From positions 1 through 13,910 of the forward strand of contig JAITHM010000088.1 of NCBI GenBank assembly GCA_031279965.1: a stretch of 13,910 nt of DNA, given 5' to 3'. The DNA is from Spirochaetaceae bacterium. Lineage in GTDB: Bacteria > Spirochaetota > Spirochaetia > Treponematales > Breznakiellaceae. The position numbers and the translations under genes are program-made. The notes under the pieces are model-generated. The model was not told the origin of the DNA and did no database searches. It saw only the letters and a list, made by a program, of their open reading frames with translations. Shown piece by piece: positions 7,245 to 13,910 of the stretch; position 1 is the first letter of the stretch, and every line of letters begins with the position of its first letter.

Positions 7245-9024
7245 CGTAGATGGCGCGAGCTATGGGCATACGCCGGCCCATGCCAAAGGCGCGTGGTGAA
7301 ACTTTAAGAACAGGCGGCGACTGCCGGCGCTTAAATTCGGCGCGGGCAACTGTCCGCACAATATGTACGGCGAGTTCAAGATCATAGCCGCGCGCGGCTA
7401 TCTCAGGTGCGGAAAGATTTTCAAAAAGGTAAAGCCGCAGAATCTCATCCAGCAGGTTATATGGAGGGAGGCTGTCTTCGTCTTTTTGATTGGGGCGGAG
7501 TTCGGCAGAAGGCGGCTTTTCGATAATCGCCGGCGGAATAACCGGCTTTCCCGTCTGGGCAGTGGCACGACTGTTAATCGCACGGCAGAGGGCAAAGACT
7601 TCAGTCTTAAAAATATCACCAATTGGCGCCAACGCACCGTTTACATCGCCATAAAGCGTGCAATACCCCATTGCAAGTTCAGATTTATTTCCTGTAGTAA
7701 GGAGCATAGAATTCCATTTGTTTGAATAGGCCATAAGAAGCGAGCCTCGAATTCGCGCTTGAAGATTTTCTTCAGCCAGATCAAAAGGGCGGCCGCCGAA
7801 TACCGGCGCAAGCGTCTCCAGAAATGCGGTAAAAACACCTTCGATGGGAAGCGTCTCATAACGGCAGCCAAGATTCCGGGCAAGCTCCGCCGCATCATCC
7901 TTTGACCCCTGTGACGAAAACCGCGATGGCATACTCAACGCAGCGACATTTTCCGCGCCCGCAGCCCGCACCGCCAAATATGCCGCAAGAGCCGAATCAA
8001 TCCCTCCAGAAAGCCCCAGATGCACCTGAGTAAAACCACACTTCGCCATATAATCACGTATGCCCATCACAAGCGCTTCTTCAAGTTCAAAAGACTCATC
8101 ATTATTATAGAGGGGGGGGGGTGCCCCCCTCGCTTCGGCCTCCTCGTTCGCTGCGCTCTCTGCGGTGTCCTCCGCTACCCCCCGCCGTGCCTGCGTATCA
8201 TTGGGCAAAAGCAGAGCCGGTGTCTGCGGCACCACGACAGAAGTGCAGCAACAGAAAGCCCTTTCCCTGTCATAATCGGCGAGGAGTAGGTCTTCGGCAA
8301 AAGCTGCGGCGCTGTACACTGTGCTGTTTGCAAGACAGAACGAACGCCCGTCAAAAACAATTGAATCGTTTGCGCCAACAGCATTAACATACATAATAGG
8401 CACATTTCCCCGGGCAGCGATGCGCTGTGCAAGGTGCAGCCGCTCCTGATGCTTGCCGGTATAAAAAGGCGATGCTGAAGGTACCGCAAGGAGTGTCGCG
8501 CCTTTATCAAGAAGGCGGCGCACTGGATCTTCTGCATAGCGGGTATGCAGCATTCCTGTTTCGCGCCATACATCCTCACAAATGGCAATTCCAAGGCGTT
8601 CACCACAAATTTCAAAAACTTCCCACGAGGCCGCCGGCTCAAAATTCCGCGCTTCATCAAACACATCGTAGGTAGGAAGCAAGGTCTTTGTCTGTTCAAA
8701 AACAATCTTTCTGTTTTGGATAAGCGCGTAGGAATTGACAAGGGGCTTGCCGTCCTGGCGCGGATTCCTGTTTACAAAACCCACCCCAGCCGTAATGCCG
8801 GCGGGAAGTGCAGCGCACAGAGTTGTAAGCGTACGGTTGTTCCCGTTAAGAAACGCCGTCTGGTCAAGCAAGTCCATCGGTGGATACCCCGAGACGGCAA
8901 GTTCTGGAAAAAGAACAAGATCCGCCCCCTTGCTGTGCGCCCGCCGTGTGCTGTCAAGAATTTTTTGCGCATTAACCTCGAACGCGCCTATTGTCGAATT
9001 AATCTGAGCCAGCGCAACCCGCAT
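7237..9024 (-). CDS. nadE: Glutamine-dependent NAD+ synthetase
   Basis: A 595-residue cytoplasmic enzyme that amidates deamido-NAD+ to NAD+ using ATP and ammonia released from glutamine. The N-terminal nitrilase-type glutaminase domain shows its Glu-Lys-Cys triad at E41 (FPELAVSGYPP), K113 (TKTLLPTYDVFDE) and C149 (ICEDVW). The C-terminal synthetase domain starts near residue 312, with the ATP-pyrophosphatase loop SGGIDS at 339-344 and TTGNKSELAMGY at 443-454. Between the domains, residues about 276-306 form an Ala/Glu/Arg/Pro-rich low-complexity linker encoded by unusually GC-rich DNA with a ten-base homopolymer (8112-8121). It keeps the frame and looks inserted. The start at 9024 gives the canonical N-terminus (MRVALAQIN); no Shine-Dalgarno is present, but TATACT lies seven bases upstream. 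It is the last gene of the minus-strand operon, 71 bases after the Memo-family gene, so it may have its own promoter. Confidence 0.96.
   Translation of the reverse strand: MRVALAQINSTIGAFEVNAQKILDSTRRAHSKGADLVLFPELAVSGYPPMDLLDQTAFLNGNNRTLTTLCAALPAGITAGVGFVNRNPRQDGKPLVNSYALIQNRKIVFEQTKTLLPTYDVFDEARNFEPAASWEVFEICGERLGIAICEDVWRETGMLHTRYAEDPVRRLLDKGATLLAVPSASPFYTGKHQERLHLAQRIAARGNVPIMYVNAVGANDSIVFDGRSFCLANSTVYSAAAFAEDLLLADYDRERAFCCCTSVVVPQTPALLLPNDTQARRGVAEDTAESAANEEAEARGAPPPLYNNDESFELEEALVMGIRDYMAKCGFTQVHLGLSGGIDSALAAYLAVRAAGAENVAALSMPSRFSSQGSKDDAAELARNLGCRYETLPIEGVFTAFLETLAPVFGGRPFDLAEENLQARIRGSLLMAYSNKWNSMLLTTGNKSELAMGYCTLYGDVNGALAPIGDIFKTEVFALCRAINSRATAQTGKPVIPPAIIEKPPSAELRPNQKDEDSLPPYNLLDEILRLYLFENLSAPEIAARGYDLELAVHIVRTVARAEFKRRQSPPVLKVSPRAFGMGRRMPIARAIYEV
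8112..8205. repeat. GC-rich low-complexity insert with G10 tract inside nadE
   Basis: On the plus strand this begins with ten G, then TG and six C (8112-8129). It continues as a C/T/G-rich stretch with partly repeated CTCG-TTCG blocks, a short GCGG/CCGC hairpin, and ends near a CTACCCCCCGCC run. The G-rich start and C-rich end form an imperfect inverted repeat. Composition differs sharply from flanking nadE codons. It encodes the inter-domain linker, so it is tolerated in frame. It resembles the small palindromic elements found inside genes in some bacteria, but no second copy exists in this window. Right boundary is approximate. Confidence 0.45.
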
Positions 9025-9025
9025 A

Positions 9026-9063
9026 GAGTAGAGTATACAAGAGATCGCCGGCAGTGAGTAGAG
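9026..9063. repeat. Direct repeats GAGTAGAG upstream of nadE
   Basis: The 8-mer GAGTAGAG occurs at 9026-9033 and 9056-9063, thirty bases apart, about three helical turns, so both copies face the same side of the DNA. The downstream copy overlaps the TATACT hexamer (9032-9037), and the distal copy overlaps a GTAGA-gcg-TCTAC hairpin (about 9058-9070). This could be a repressor site controlling nadE, but chance is not excluded. Confidence 0.3.
9032..9037 (-). promoter_or_regulatory. Possible -10 box for nadE
   Basis: On the minus strand TATACT (5 of 6 to TATAAT) stands seven bases before the nadE ATG, with TG directly in front. No TTGACA-like element is seen at the expected distance. If active it would yield a message with essentially no leader, in keeping with the missing Shine-Dalgarno. 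Confidence 0.3.
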
Positions 9064-9095
9064 CGTCTACCGGCAGCGGCCCTCAGTGTTTTGCC

Positions 9096-9920
9096 CTAGG
9101 CAAGCGTGATGGCAGCGTATCCTACGAACGAAGAGGTCTCTCCTTCACCGGCGGCAAGAAGCACATCCGCGCTTGTTGTATAGGCAAGAACTCGCGGCTT
9201 AAGCTGCCGGCAAAATCCAAGCGCGGCAAGAACAGCGCCGGCAGAACAGGCTGAATGTTCTGCTTCCGCCCGCAGGAGCACCGCAGCGGTATCTCCGGCA
9301 AGCACCGCTTCAATAAACCGCGCATCGTTTACTGTGCGCACCCACCTGAGCGCCGACGCGCCGTTACCCTGGGGCATCCATCCGTAGGCCGGCCCGTAGT
9401 GAGTAAGGTCTGTTGAAGCAATAAACACTGTCCGCCGCCCAAGCGCTGCAGCCTTTTCCGCAATGAACGCCCCAGCGTCTTTCGCCGACGCACAGGGAGG
9501 CAGTCGCAGCCACACAAGGCGCGCTGTTGGGAAAAAATACCGCACAGCCGGCAGCAGTACTTCAACACTGTTGTCGGCAGAGCTGTCTGGCGCGGTTGTA
9601 AGCTCCTGCCGCAGGGCGTCACGTAATTCATGATCAAAAAAAAGCAACCCAAGCGGTGTTTCAATAGCATCTTCTTCGGCGCAGAGGATCCGTGTCTGTT
9701 TTGGAAGATGGCCGCCGGCAACGATAACTGTATCAACATCCCGCTTGAGCGCGGCAAGTGCACGACTGGCCAGCGCACCTGAGAAGAACCAGCCCGCGTG
9801 CGGCGCGATAACGGCCTCTGCTTTTTCAGTTTCTGCCGCAGAACATTCCAGCATACAGGTAATATCCTGGGCATTGTGGGGATACCAGCCTGACGGAAGG
9901 CACATTTCCCGTACTTTCAT
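9096..9920 (-). CDS. Memo-family protein (AmmeMemoRadiSam system protein B type)
   Basis: A 274-residue protein of the Memo family, a fold related to class III extradiol dioxygenases. The conserved metal/active-site residues are visible and spaced as in human MEMO1: H41 (APHAGWFFSG), H71 (AGGHLPK), H174 (STDLTHYG) and C225 (SACSAG). In bacteria, members are annotated as component B of the AmmeMemoRadiSam set, with an AMMECR1-like protein and a radical SAM enzyme; neither is found in this window. The molecular reaction is not settled. The start is taken at 9920 because its ATG overlaps the stop of the ftsW-like gene (ATGA, four-base overlap), which implies translational coupling, and because it gives the normal family N-terminus. 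A longer frame to 10112 would read inside the ftsW-like gene. No Shine-Dalgarno is seen. It lies 71 bases ahead of nadE. Confidence 0.9.
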   Translation of the reverse strand: MKVREMCLPSGWYPHNAQDITCMLECSAAETEKAEAVIAPHAGWFFSGALASRALAALKRDVDTVIVAGGHLPKQTRILCAEEDAIETPLGLLFFDHELRDALRQELTTAPDSSADNSVEVLLPAVRYFFPTARLVWLRLPPCASAKDAGAFIAEKAAALGRRTVFIASTDLTHYGPAYGWMPQGNGASALRWVRTVNDARFIEAVLAGDTAAVLLRAEAEHSACSAGAVLAALGFCRQLKPRVLAYTTSADVLLAAGEGETSSFVGYAAITLA

Positions 9921-11044
9921 AGTTGAACTGGCCGGACGGCACTCCGTCCAGAAAAATTTGCCACGCAGCCTGCGGAAACAAGCGTTGTGATGAGCGACGA
10001 GCCGCCAGCCGAAAAGAACGGCAATGGAACACCGGTTACCGGCACAACGCGGGCAACAACAGAAATATTCATCAGCATTTGCAGAATTGTTGTTGTAACA
10101 AGTCCTGCACACAACAGGCGGCCAAAAAGAGAAGGCGAAGAGAACGCGATACGGTATCCGCGAAAGGCAAAAAGTCCAAAACAGAAAAGAAAAATCAGCA
10201 CACCGATAAACCCCCCCTCTTCAGCAAAGGCGGCGAAAATAAAATCTGATTGTATTGCGGGCACACTGGCGATTTTCCATTCGCCCTGACCAATGCCTTG
10301 ACCAAGCAGTCCGCCAAAACGCACGGCTTTTTCCGAAGCATCTGATTGAAACCCTGCATCAAGCGGCTGAAATTCTGGATCGATAAATGCTAACACTCGA
10401 AGCAAACGGTATTCTTTGGTAACGATGAGCAGCGCTGAAACAGGGAAGAGCATCACCGCCGCGCTGATAAAATACCGTAATTTTATGCCCGCCAAAAAAA
10501 ACATGATAAGGGCATTTATCGTAATAAACAGCGCTGTCGAAAAATCATTTTGAAGATAAATAACAACAAAAAAAAGCACCGTAACAACAACAGGAGCCAT
10601 AAGTCCGTCACGAAAATACTCAATAAGATCCTGTTTTTTTTCCAGTATGTGGGCAAGGTAAACAGGCAGAACAAATTTAACCAGTTCCGACGGTTGGAAG
10701 CCCCAGTTTCCCACACGAATCCACCGCGCCGCGCCGCCGGCGTGAACGCCAATGACAGGAAAAAACGGCAGTATGCAGAGCAGCAGCGTAAAAAGCACAA
10801 CGGGCGTAATGAACATGCGGAATAATTCAATGTCAATTCGCGTCATTGCGGCAAAAAGAGCAAAGCCAATAGCTGCGTACACAGCCTGCCGGACAACCAA
10901 ATACAGTCTGTTGTCATACCAGCGGTCCGCAAAGGCGTGTGATGCTGAATAAAGCGTTACCAGTCCCGCCCCTGTGAGCAGGATTACCGTTGCCACAAAC
11001 AGATGGTCATAACCACGATGTGTTTGTTCCATAACCATCATCAT
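9917..11044 (-). CDS. ftsW: SEDS-family peptidoglycan glycosyltransferase, FtsW-like
   Basis: A polytopic 375-residue membrane protein with about ten hydrophobic segments, of the SEDS (FtsW/RodA/SpoVE) family that polymerises lipid II into glycan strands together with a class B penicillin-binding protein. The family signature is met in full near residues 326-350 (N-x5-R...PVTGVPLPFFSAGGSS). QPSE is at 117-120 after a GAARWIRVG segment, and D267 in SDFIFAAFAEE is the expected catalytic Asp of the large extracellular loop. Wording of these motifs favours FtsW (division) over RodA (elongation), but this cannot be settled without its partner. The start is ambiguous: ATGs lie at 11044, 11041, 11038 and 11032, none with a Shine-Dalgarno. 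TATGAT lies five bases before the first. It follows the helicase gene by 21 bases and overlaps the Memo gene by four, so it is within an operon. Confidence 0.93.
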   Translation of the reverse strand: MMMVMEQTHRGYDHLFVATVILLTGAGLVTLYSASHAFADRWYDNRLYLVVRQAVYAAIGFALFAAMTRIDIELFRMFITPVVLFTLLLCILPFFPVIGVHAGGAARWIRVGNWGFQPSELVKFVLPVYLAHILEKKQDLIEYFRDGLMAPVVVTVLFFVVIYLQNDFSTALFITINALIMFFLAGIKLRYFISAAVMLFPVSALLIVTKEYRLLRVLAFIDPEFQPLDAGFQSDASEKAVRFGGLLGQGIGQGEWKIASVPAIQSDFIFAAFAEEGGFIGVLIFLFCFGLFAFRGYRIAFSSPSLFGRLLCAGLVTTTILQMLMNISVVARVVPVTGVPLPFFSAGGSSLITTLVSAGCVANFSGRSAVRPVQL

Positions 11045-11065
11045 AAACTATCATAGTATGTTCAG

Positions 11066-13063
11066 CTACACCCCAAACTTTGATTTCATAATTGAAATAA
11101 AATCTTCCGTGCTGACAATGGGTGGGGCGGTATTTACATCATGATTTTCGAGAAGATGAACAGGTATTTCCTGCAAAAAAGGCGAGGGTGTCCGTTCAAC
11201 AATAGTTTGATTCTTTTTGCGCCGGCGGCAGCTTGTAACAACAAGTTTTTCCCGCGCCCGGGTAATCGCAACATAAAAAAGGCGGCGTTCTTCTTCAATG
11301 CTCCCGCCGTCCTCAAGGCTTCGTTCATGCGGCATGATGCCCTCTTCTGCACCGGCAATAAAAACAACCGGAAACTCAAGTCCCTTTGCTGCATGAATTG
11401 TCATAATATTTGCCTTGCCCTTCTGTGCATCATCGCCTTTGTCCTGGGTAATAAGACTAACGCGGTTTAAATACGGATACAGTGTTGGGTCAAGATTGTC
11501 AGGATTTTTCTCCCAGTTTTCAATGGATTCAAGCAGAATTTCAAGATTAAGATACTTGTAGTGGGCAAGTTTTTCATTTTTTCCATGCTCAGCAACAAGA
11601 TAGCTATGATAGTCAATTTCATTGATAAGGGCGCGTATCTTCTGCGAAAGCCCCCGCTTACCAAGCATTTCGGCGCGCTGCTTTTCAATAAGTGTCATAA
11701 ACCCATCAAACTCGTCGTGCGCCGTTTCCAAAAAAAGCGTATCATGTGCATAGCGCATTTGCGTCATCGCGTTCCATAATGAACTGTGATTCGTTTTTGC
11801 AAGTTCCGTTATTTTTGCTATCGTTGTTTTACCAATGCCACGTTTAGGCGTATTAATAATGCGCAGCAGGTTCACATCATCATCAGTATTACCAATAACA
11901 CGCAGATAACTTAGAATATCTTTTACTTCTTTACGGGCGTAAAAGCTGGTGCCTCCCGAAACACGATACGGTATCTCCCATTCAATAAAAGCATCTTCAA
12001 TTTTTTCAAAAAGATGATTTGCCCGGACAAGAACACCAAAATCATTATATGTCCGGCGTTCTTCGTGCATCATAGCACGGATTTTTTCGGCGATAAAATG
12101 TGCCTCATCGGTGTCTGTTTCTGGCGTCCACAATTCAATTTCACTGCCGCTTGCGCTTTGCGTCCAGAGCTTTTTTTCTTTACGGCTGGTATTGTGCGCG
12201 ATAACGCCATTTGCCGCTTCGAGTATTGTTGTTGTAGAACGATAATTTCGTTCCAGTTTGACTTCAAGCAAGCCGGGGAAATCCCGTTCAAAATTGATAA
12301 TGTTTTCGTAATTTGCACCGCGCCATGAATAAATTGATTGATCATCATCGCCAACAACACAAACATTTCTTTCGGCAATCAGTTTCATCATCTTATATTG
12401 AATGAGGCTTGTATCCTGAAACTCATCAATCATGATGTAACGGTAACGGTCTTTATATTTTGCATGAATATCAGGATGTTCTTCAAAAAGCTGTATAGGG
12501 AGTACAAGCAAATCATCAAAATCAACAGCATTATATATTTTAAGACCATGCTGATATTCAGTATACACCTGTTTGTAGATTTCATCCGCCCCGTTTCCCC
12601 ATACCGCCATGCCGGTTTTTACCGCGGAAAACATCTGCGCGATTTTTGATATGTCTGTTGATTCACCGGAAAACTTACATTCGCGCAGAGCTTCTTTAAT
12701 TGCCTGTATTTTGTCAGTTTCGTCATAAATCGAAAAATTCTTGCGGTACCCCAGCGTTTCAATTTCGCTGCGCAGTATCGCCGCGCCAAAACTATGAAAG
12801 GTGCTTACCGTAAGATTTTGCAGTTTGCGCCGTGTCTGTTCTTTGATCCGTTCTTCCATTTCACGCGCGGCCTTGTTCGTAAAGGTAAGTGCAAGTATCG
12901 CATGCTGAGGTATACCCCGCTCAAGCATATAGGCAATCCGATACGTGATGACGCGCGTTTTACCCGAACCCGCACCGGCAATTATCAGCACCGGCCCTTC
13001 AATGGAAGTAACCGCACGTGCCTGTTCAGGATTAAGTTCTGCTCCAATATTAATATGCGCCAT
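11066..13063 (-). CDS. uvrD: UvrD/Rep/PcrA-type superfamily 1 DNA helicase
   Basis: A 665-residue ATP-dependent 3'-5' DNA helicase of superfamily 1A, working in the cytoplasm in mismatch/excision repair or replication restart. All helicase motifs are readable: the Q-like LNPEQARAV near residue 10, Walker A AGAGSGKT at 29-36, Ia LTFTNKAA at 59-66, Walker B DEFQDTS at 213-219, III GDDDQSIYSWRGA at 238-250, IV LERNYRST at 270-277, V TIHAAKGLEF at 555-564 and VI VAITRAREKL at 598-607. Its length is nearer Rep (about 670) than UvrD/PcrA (about 720), lacking their long C-terminal tail, so the exact orthologue is uncertain. The ATG at 13063 lies inside the end of rdgB (14-base overlap) and has no Shine-Dalgarno; expression probably depends on coupling to rdgB. 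The ftsW-like gene follows after 21 bases. Confidence 0.95.
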   Translation of the reverse strand: MAHINIGAELNPEQARAVTSIEGPVLIIAGAGSGKTRVITYRIAYMLERGIPQHAILALTFTNKAAREMEERIKEQTRRKLQNLTVSTFHSFGAAILRSEIETLGYRKNFSIYDETDKIQAIKEALRECKFSGESTDISKIAQMFSAVKTGMAVWGNGADEIYKQVYTEYQHGLKIYNAVDFDDLLVLPIQLFEEHPDIHAKYKDRYRYIMIDEFQDTSLIQYKMMKLIAERNVCVVGDDDQSIYSWRGANYENIINFERDFPGLLEVKLERNYRSTTTILEAANGVIAHNTSRKEKKLWTQSASGSEIELWTPETDTDEAHFIAEKIRAMMHEERRTYNDFGVLVRANHLFEKIEDAFIEWEIPYRVSGGTSFYARKEVKDILSYLRVIGNTDDDVNLLRIINTPKRGIGKTTIAKITELAKTNHSSLWNAMTQMRYAHDTLFLETAHDEFDGFMTLIEKQRAEMLGKRGLSQKIRALINEIDYHSYLVAEHGKNEKLAHYKYLNLEILLESIENWEKNPDNLDPTLYPYLNRVSLITQDKGDDAQKGKANIMTIHAAKGLEFPVVFIAGAEEGIMPHERSLEDGGSIEEERRLFYVAITRAREKLVVTSCRRRKKNQTIVERTPSPFLQEIPVHLLENHDVNTAPPIVSTEDFISIMKSKFGV

Positions 13064-13652
13064 GGTACAGGTGGGGAAGAAGCGCGCGCGCTGCCCGGGC
13101 GCGGTGGCTCAGCTTGTTTTTTTCGGCAGCCGGCAGCTCGGCAACGGTGCGGCCAAGCTCTGGCAGGTAAAGCAGCGGGTCATACCCGAATCCTCCTTCG
13201 CCCTGTGCCGCGTGGACAATTTCGCCTTCAAGAGTTTCTTGAGTGATTACAAAGCGATTTTCATCAAAAAGGAGCGTCATTGCACATACAAAACGTGCTG
13301 AACGCCGGGATATAGCGCCTAATTCTGTTAAAAGCAGCTCATTTCGGCGCGATGCATCGAGTTTTTCGCCCTGTTTCGCACCATAGCGTGCTGAAAAAAT
13401 CCCAGGACGGCCTCCCAGTGCATCAACACAGAGGCCTGAATCGTCGGCAATCACCGGTTCACCCACGATTTTCCACAACGCACGCGCCTTTATTAATGAA
13501 TTTTCGGCAAAACTCGCCCCATCTTCGTTTGGATCGAATGTAAATCCGCCATCTGCGGGGATTTTTAGCGTACAGCAGACAGTATTTTCATTAAGGATAG
13601 CGGCCAACTCTTCTTGTTTGTGCGTATTTCCTGTGGCAAACCAAAGCGTCAT
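13050..13652 (-). CDS. rdgB: Non-canonical purine NTP pyrophosphatase (RdgB/HAM1)
   Basis: A 200-residue enzyme of the HAM1/ITPase family that hydrolyses dITP, ITP and XTP to monophosphates plus pyrophosphate, keeping deaminated purines out of nucleic acids. The N-terminal substrate loop ATGNTHKQEEL lies at residues 6-16. The acidic pair D70-D71 in ADDSGLCVDALGGRPG corresponds to the catalytic region, GFGYDP is at 154-159, and SHRARA is at 182-187. Length is normal. The ATG at 13652 gives the standard N-terminus (MTLWFATGN); a TTG at 13670 would add six residues absent from the family. There is no Shine-Dalgarno (TATGCGGCACC precedes the start). A TTGCGG-17-TAGTAT promoter-like pair ends eight bases upstream, hinting at a leaderless transcript. 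It is the first gene of the five-gene minus operon, and its end overlaps the helicase start by 14 bases. Confidence 0.96.
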   Translation of the reverse strand: MTLWFATGNTHKQEELAAILNENTVCCTLKIPADGGFTFDPNEDGASFAENSLIKARALWKIVGEPVIADDSGLCVDALGGRPGIFSARYGAKQGEKLDASRRNELLLTELGAISRRSARFVCAMTLLFDENRFVITQETLEGEIVHAAQGEGGFGYDPLLYLPELGRTVAELPAAEKNKLSHRARAARALLPHLYHGAY

Positions 13653-13660
13653 GGTGCCGC

Positions 13661-13689
13661 ATACTAACAAAGCGCCGCCCTTTCCGCAA
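13661..13689 (-). promoter_or_regulatory. Possible promoter for rdgB and the five-gene operon
   Basis: On the minus strand TTGCGG (13689-13684) is followed at the ideal 17 bases by TAGTAT (13666-13661), eight bases ahead of the rdgB ATG. The hexamers match consensus at three and four positions, so the call rests on spacing and on position upstream of the first operon gene. The resulting RNA would start about one base before the ATG. Confidence 0.35.
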
Positions 13690-13729
13690 GGCCTGCCCGT
13701 CTAAAACACAAAGCGGCGAAACACGCTAC

Positions 13730-13759
13730 TAGACAAAAAATCCTGCCCAGTGCTATTCT
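13730..13759 (+). promoter_or_regulatory. Possible promoter facing the CA-repeat ORF
   Basis: TAGACA (13730-13735, 5 of 6 to consensus) and TATTCT (13754-13759, 4 of 6, with an upstream TG giving an extended -10) are 18 bases apart on the plus strand. Transcription would start near 13766, within a few bases of the ATG at 13769. It diverges from the rdgB promoter candidate. Confidence 0.4.
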
Positions 13760-13768
13760 CTTCCCACG

Positions 13769-13910
<142 letters not shown>

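Noticed and set aside
7264..7283. GGCAT/ATGCC inverted pair as a terminator for the plus operon
   Set aside because: Stem of five pairs, no T-run, and located within the nadE coding region.
8175..8741. 188-codon minus-strand ORF inside nadE
   Set aside because: It overlaps conserved nitrilase-domain coding in another frame and has no family features; nadE has clear motifs throughout.
9329..9874. 181-codon minus-strand ORF inside the Memo gene
   Set aside because: Out-of-frame shadow of a gene whose active-site residues are all conserved.
9921..10112. Longer N-terminus for the Memo-family protein
   Set aside because: The extension would read inside the end of the ftsW-like gene, is Cys/Asn-rich and unlike the family; the ATG overlapping the stop codon at 9917-9920 fits coupling and the family N-terminus.
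12794..13246. 150-codon plus-strand ORF across the rdgB-helicase junction
   Set aside because: Antisense to two well-defined genes with intact motifs; no features of its own.

Overview
The window reads as a compact bacterial chromosome segment of roughly balanced base composition with almost no spare DNA; the longest gene-free stretch is about 225 bases. All well-supported genes are ordinary bacterial families. FtsW-type cell-wall synthesis, a periplasmic transglutaminase with TPR repeats, and homopolymer or dinucleotide tracts suggest a Gram-negative-type bacterium, possibly a spirochaete such as a treponeme. That placement is an impression from sequence style, not a demonstrated result.

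Layout. (1) Bases 1-924, minus strand: a two-gene unit in which a stand-alone response-regulator receiver domain (550-924) is followed two bases later by a PRPP-dependent phosphoribosyltransferase (547 to the window edge, C-terminus missing). (2) Bases 925-1149: a divergent spacer holding a clear intrinsic terminator that points toward the response regulator with no recognisable gene in front of it. (3) Bases 1150-7205, plus strand: prmC, a DUF58 membrane protein and a very large membrane protein that joins a TgpA-like transglutaminase to an exported TPR protein. (4) Bases 13652 down to 7237, minus strand: a tight five-gene run rdgB > uvrD-like helicase > ftsW-like SEDS protein > Memo-family protein > nadE. 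It converges on the plus-strand operon with a 31-base gap. (5) Bases 13653-13910: a divergent spacer, then a possible new plus-strand ORF that runs directly into 38 perfect CA units at the window edge.

How the genes fit together. The plus operon pairs release-factor methylation (translation termination) with a DUF58/transglutaminase pair, which in many bacteria forms an envelope module with a MoxR ATPase; no MoxR gene is visible here. The minus operon mixes nucleotide-pool cleaning (RdgB), DNA unwinding and repair (UvrD/Rep type), septal or elongation peptidoglycan polymerisation (FtsW/RodA type), a Memo-family protein and NAD synthesis. It looks like a housekeeping transcription unit with overlapping or nearly abutting genes. 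Strong Shine-Dalgarno sequences precede only three genes (receiver, phosphoribosyltransferase, transglutaminase). Several others have a TATAAT-like hexamer 5-9 bases before the ATG, which may mean leaderless transcripts.

Most worth a second look: the (CA)38 tract near the start of an ORF at the edge, the G10 tract and GC-rich low-complexity insertion inside nadE, the transglutaminase-TPR fusion with a buried signal-peptide-like segment, the orphan terminator ahead of the response regulator, and the possible leaderless starts. I see no CRISPR array, tRNA, rRNA, transposase or prophage gene.
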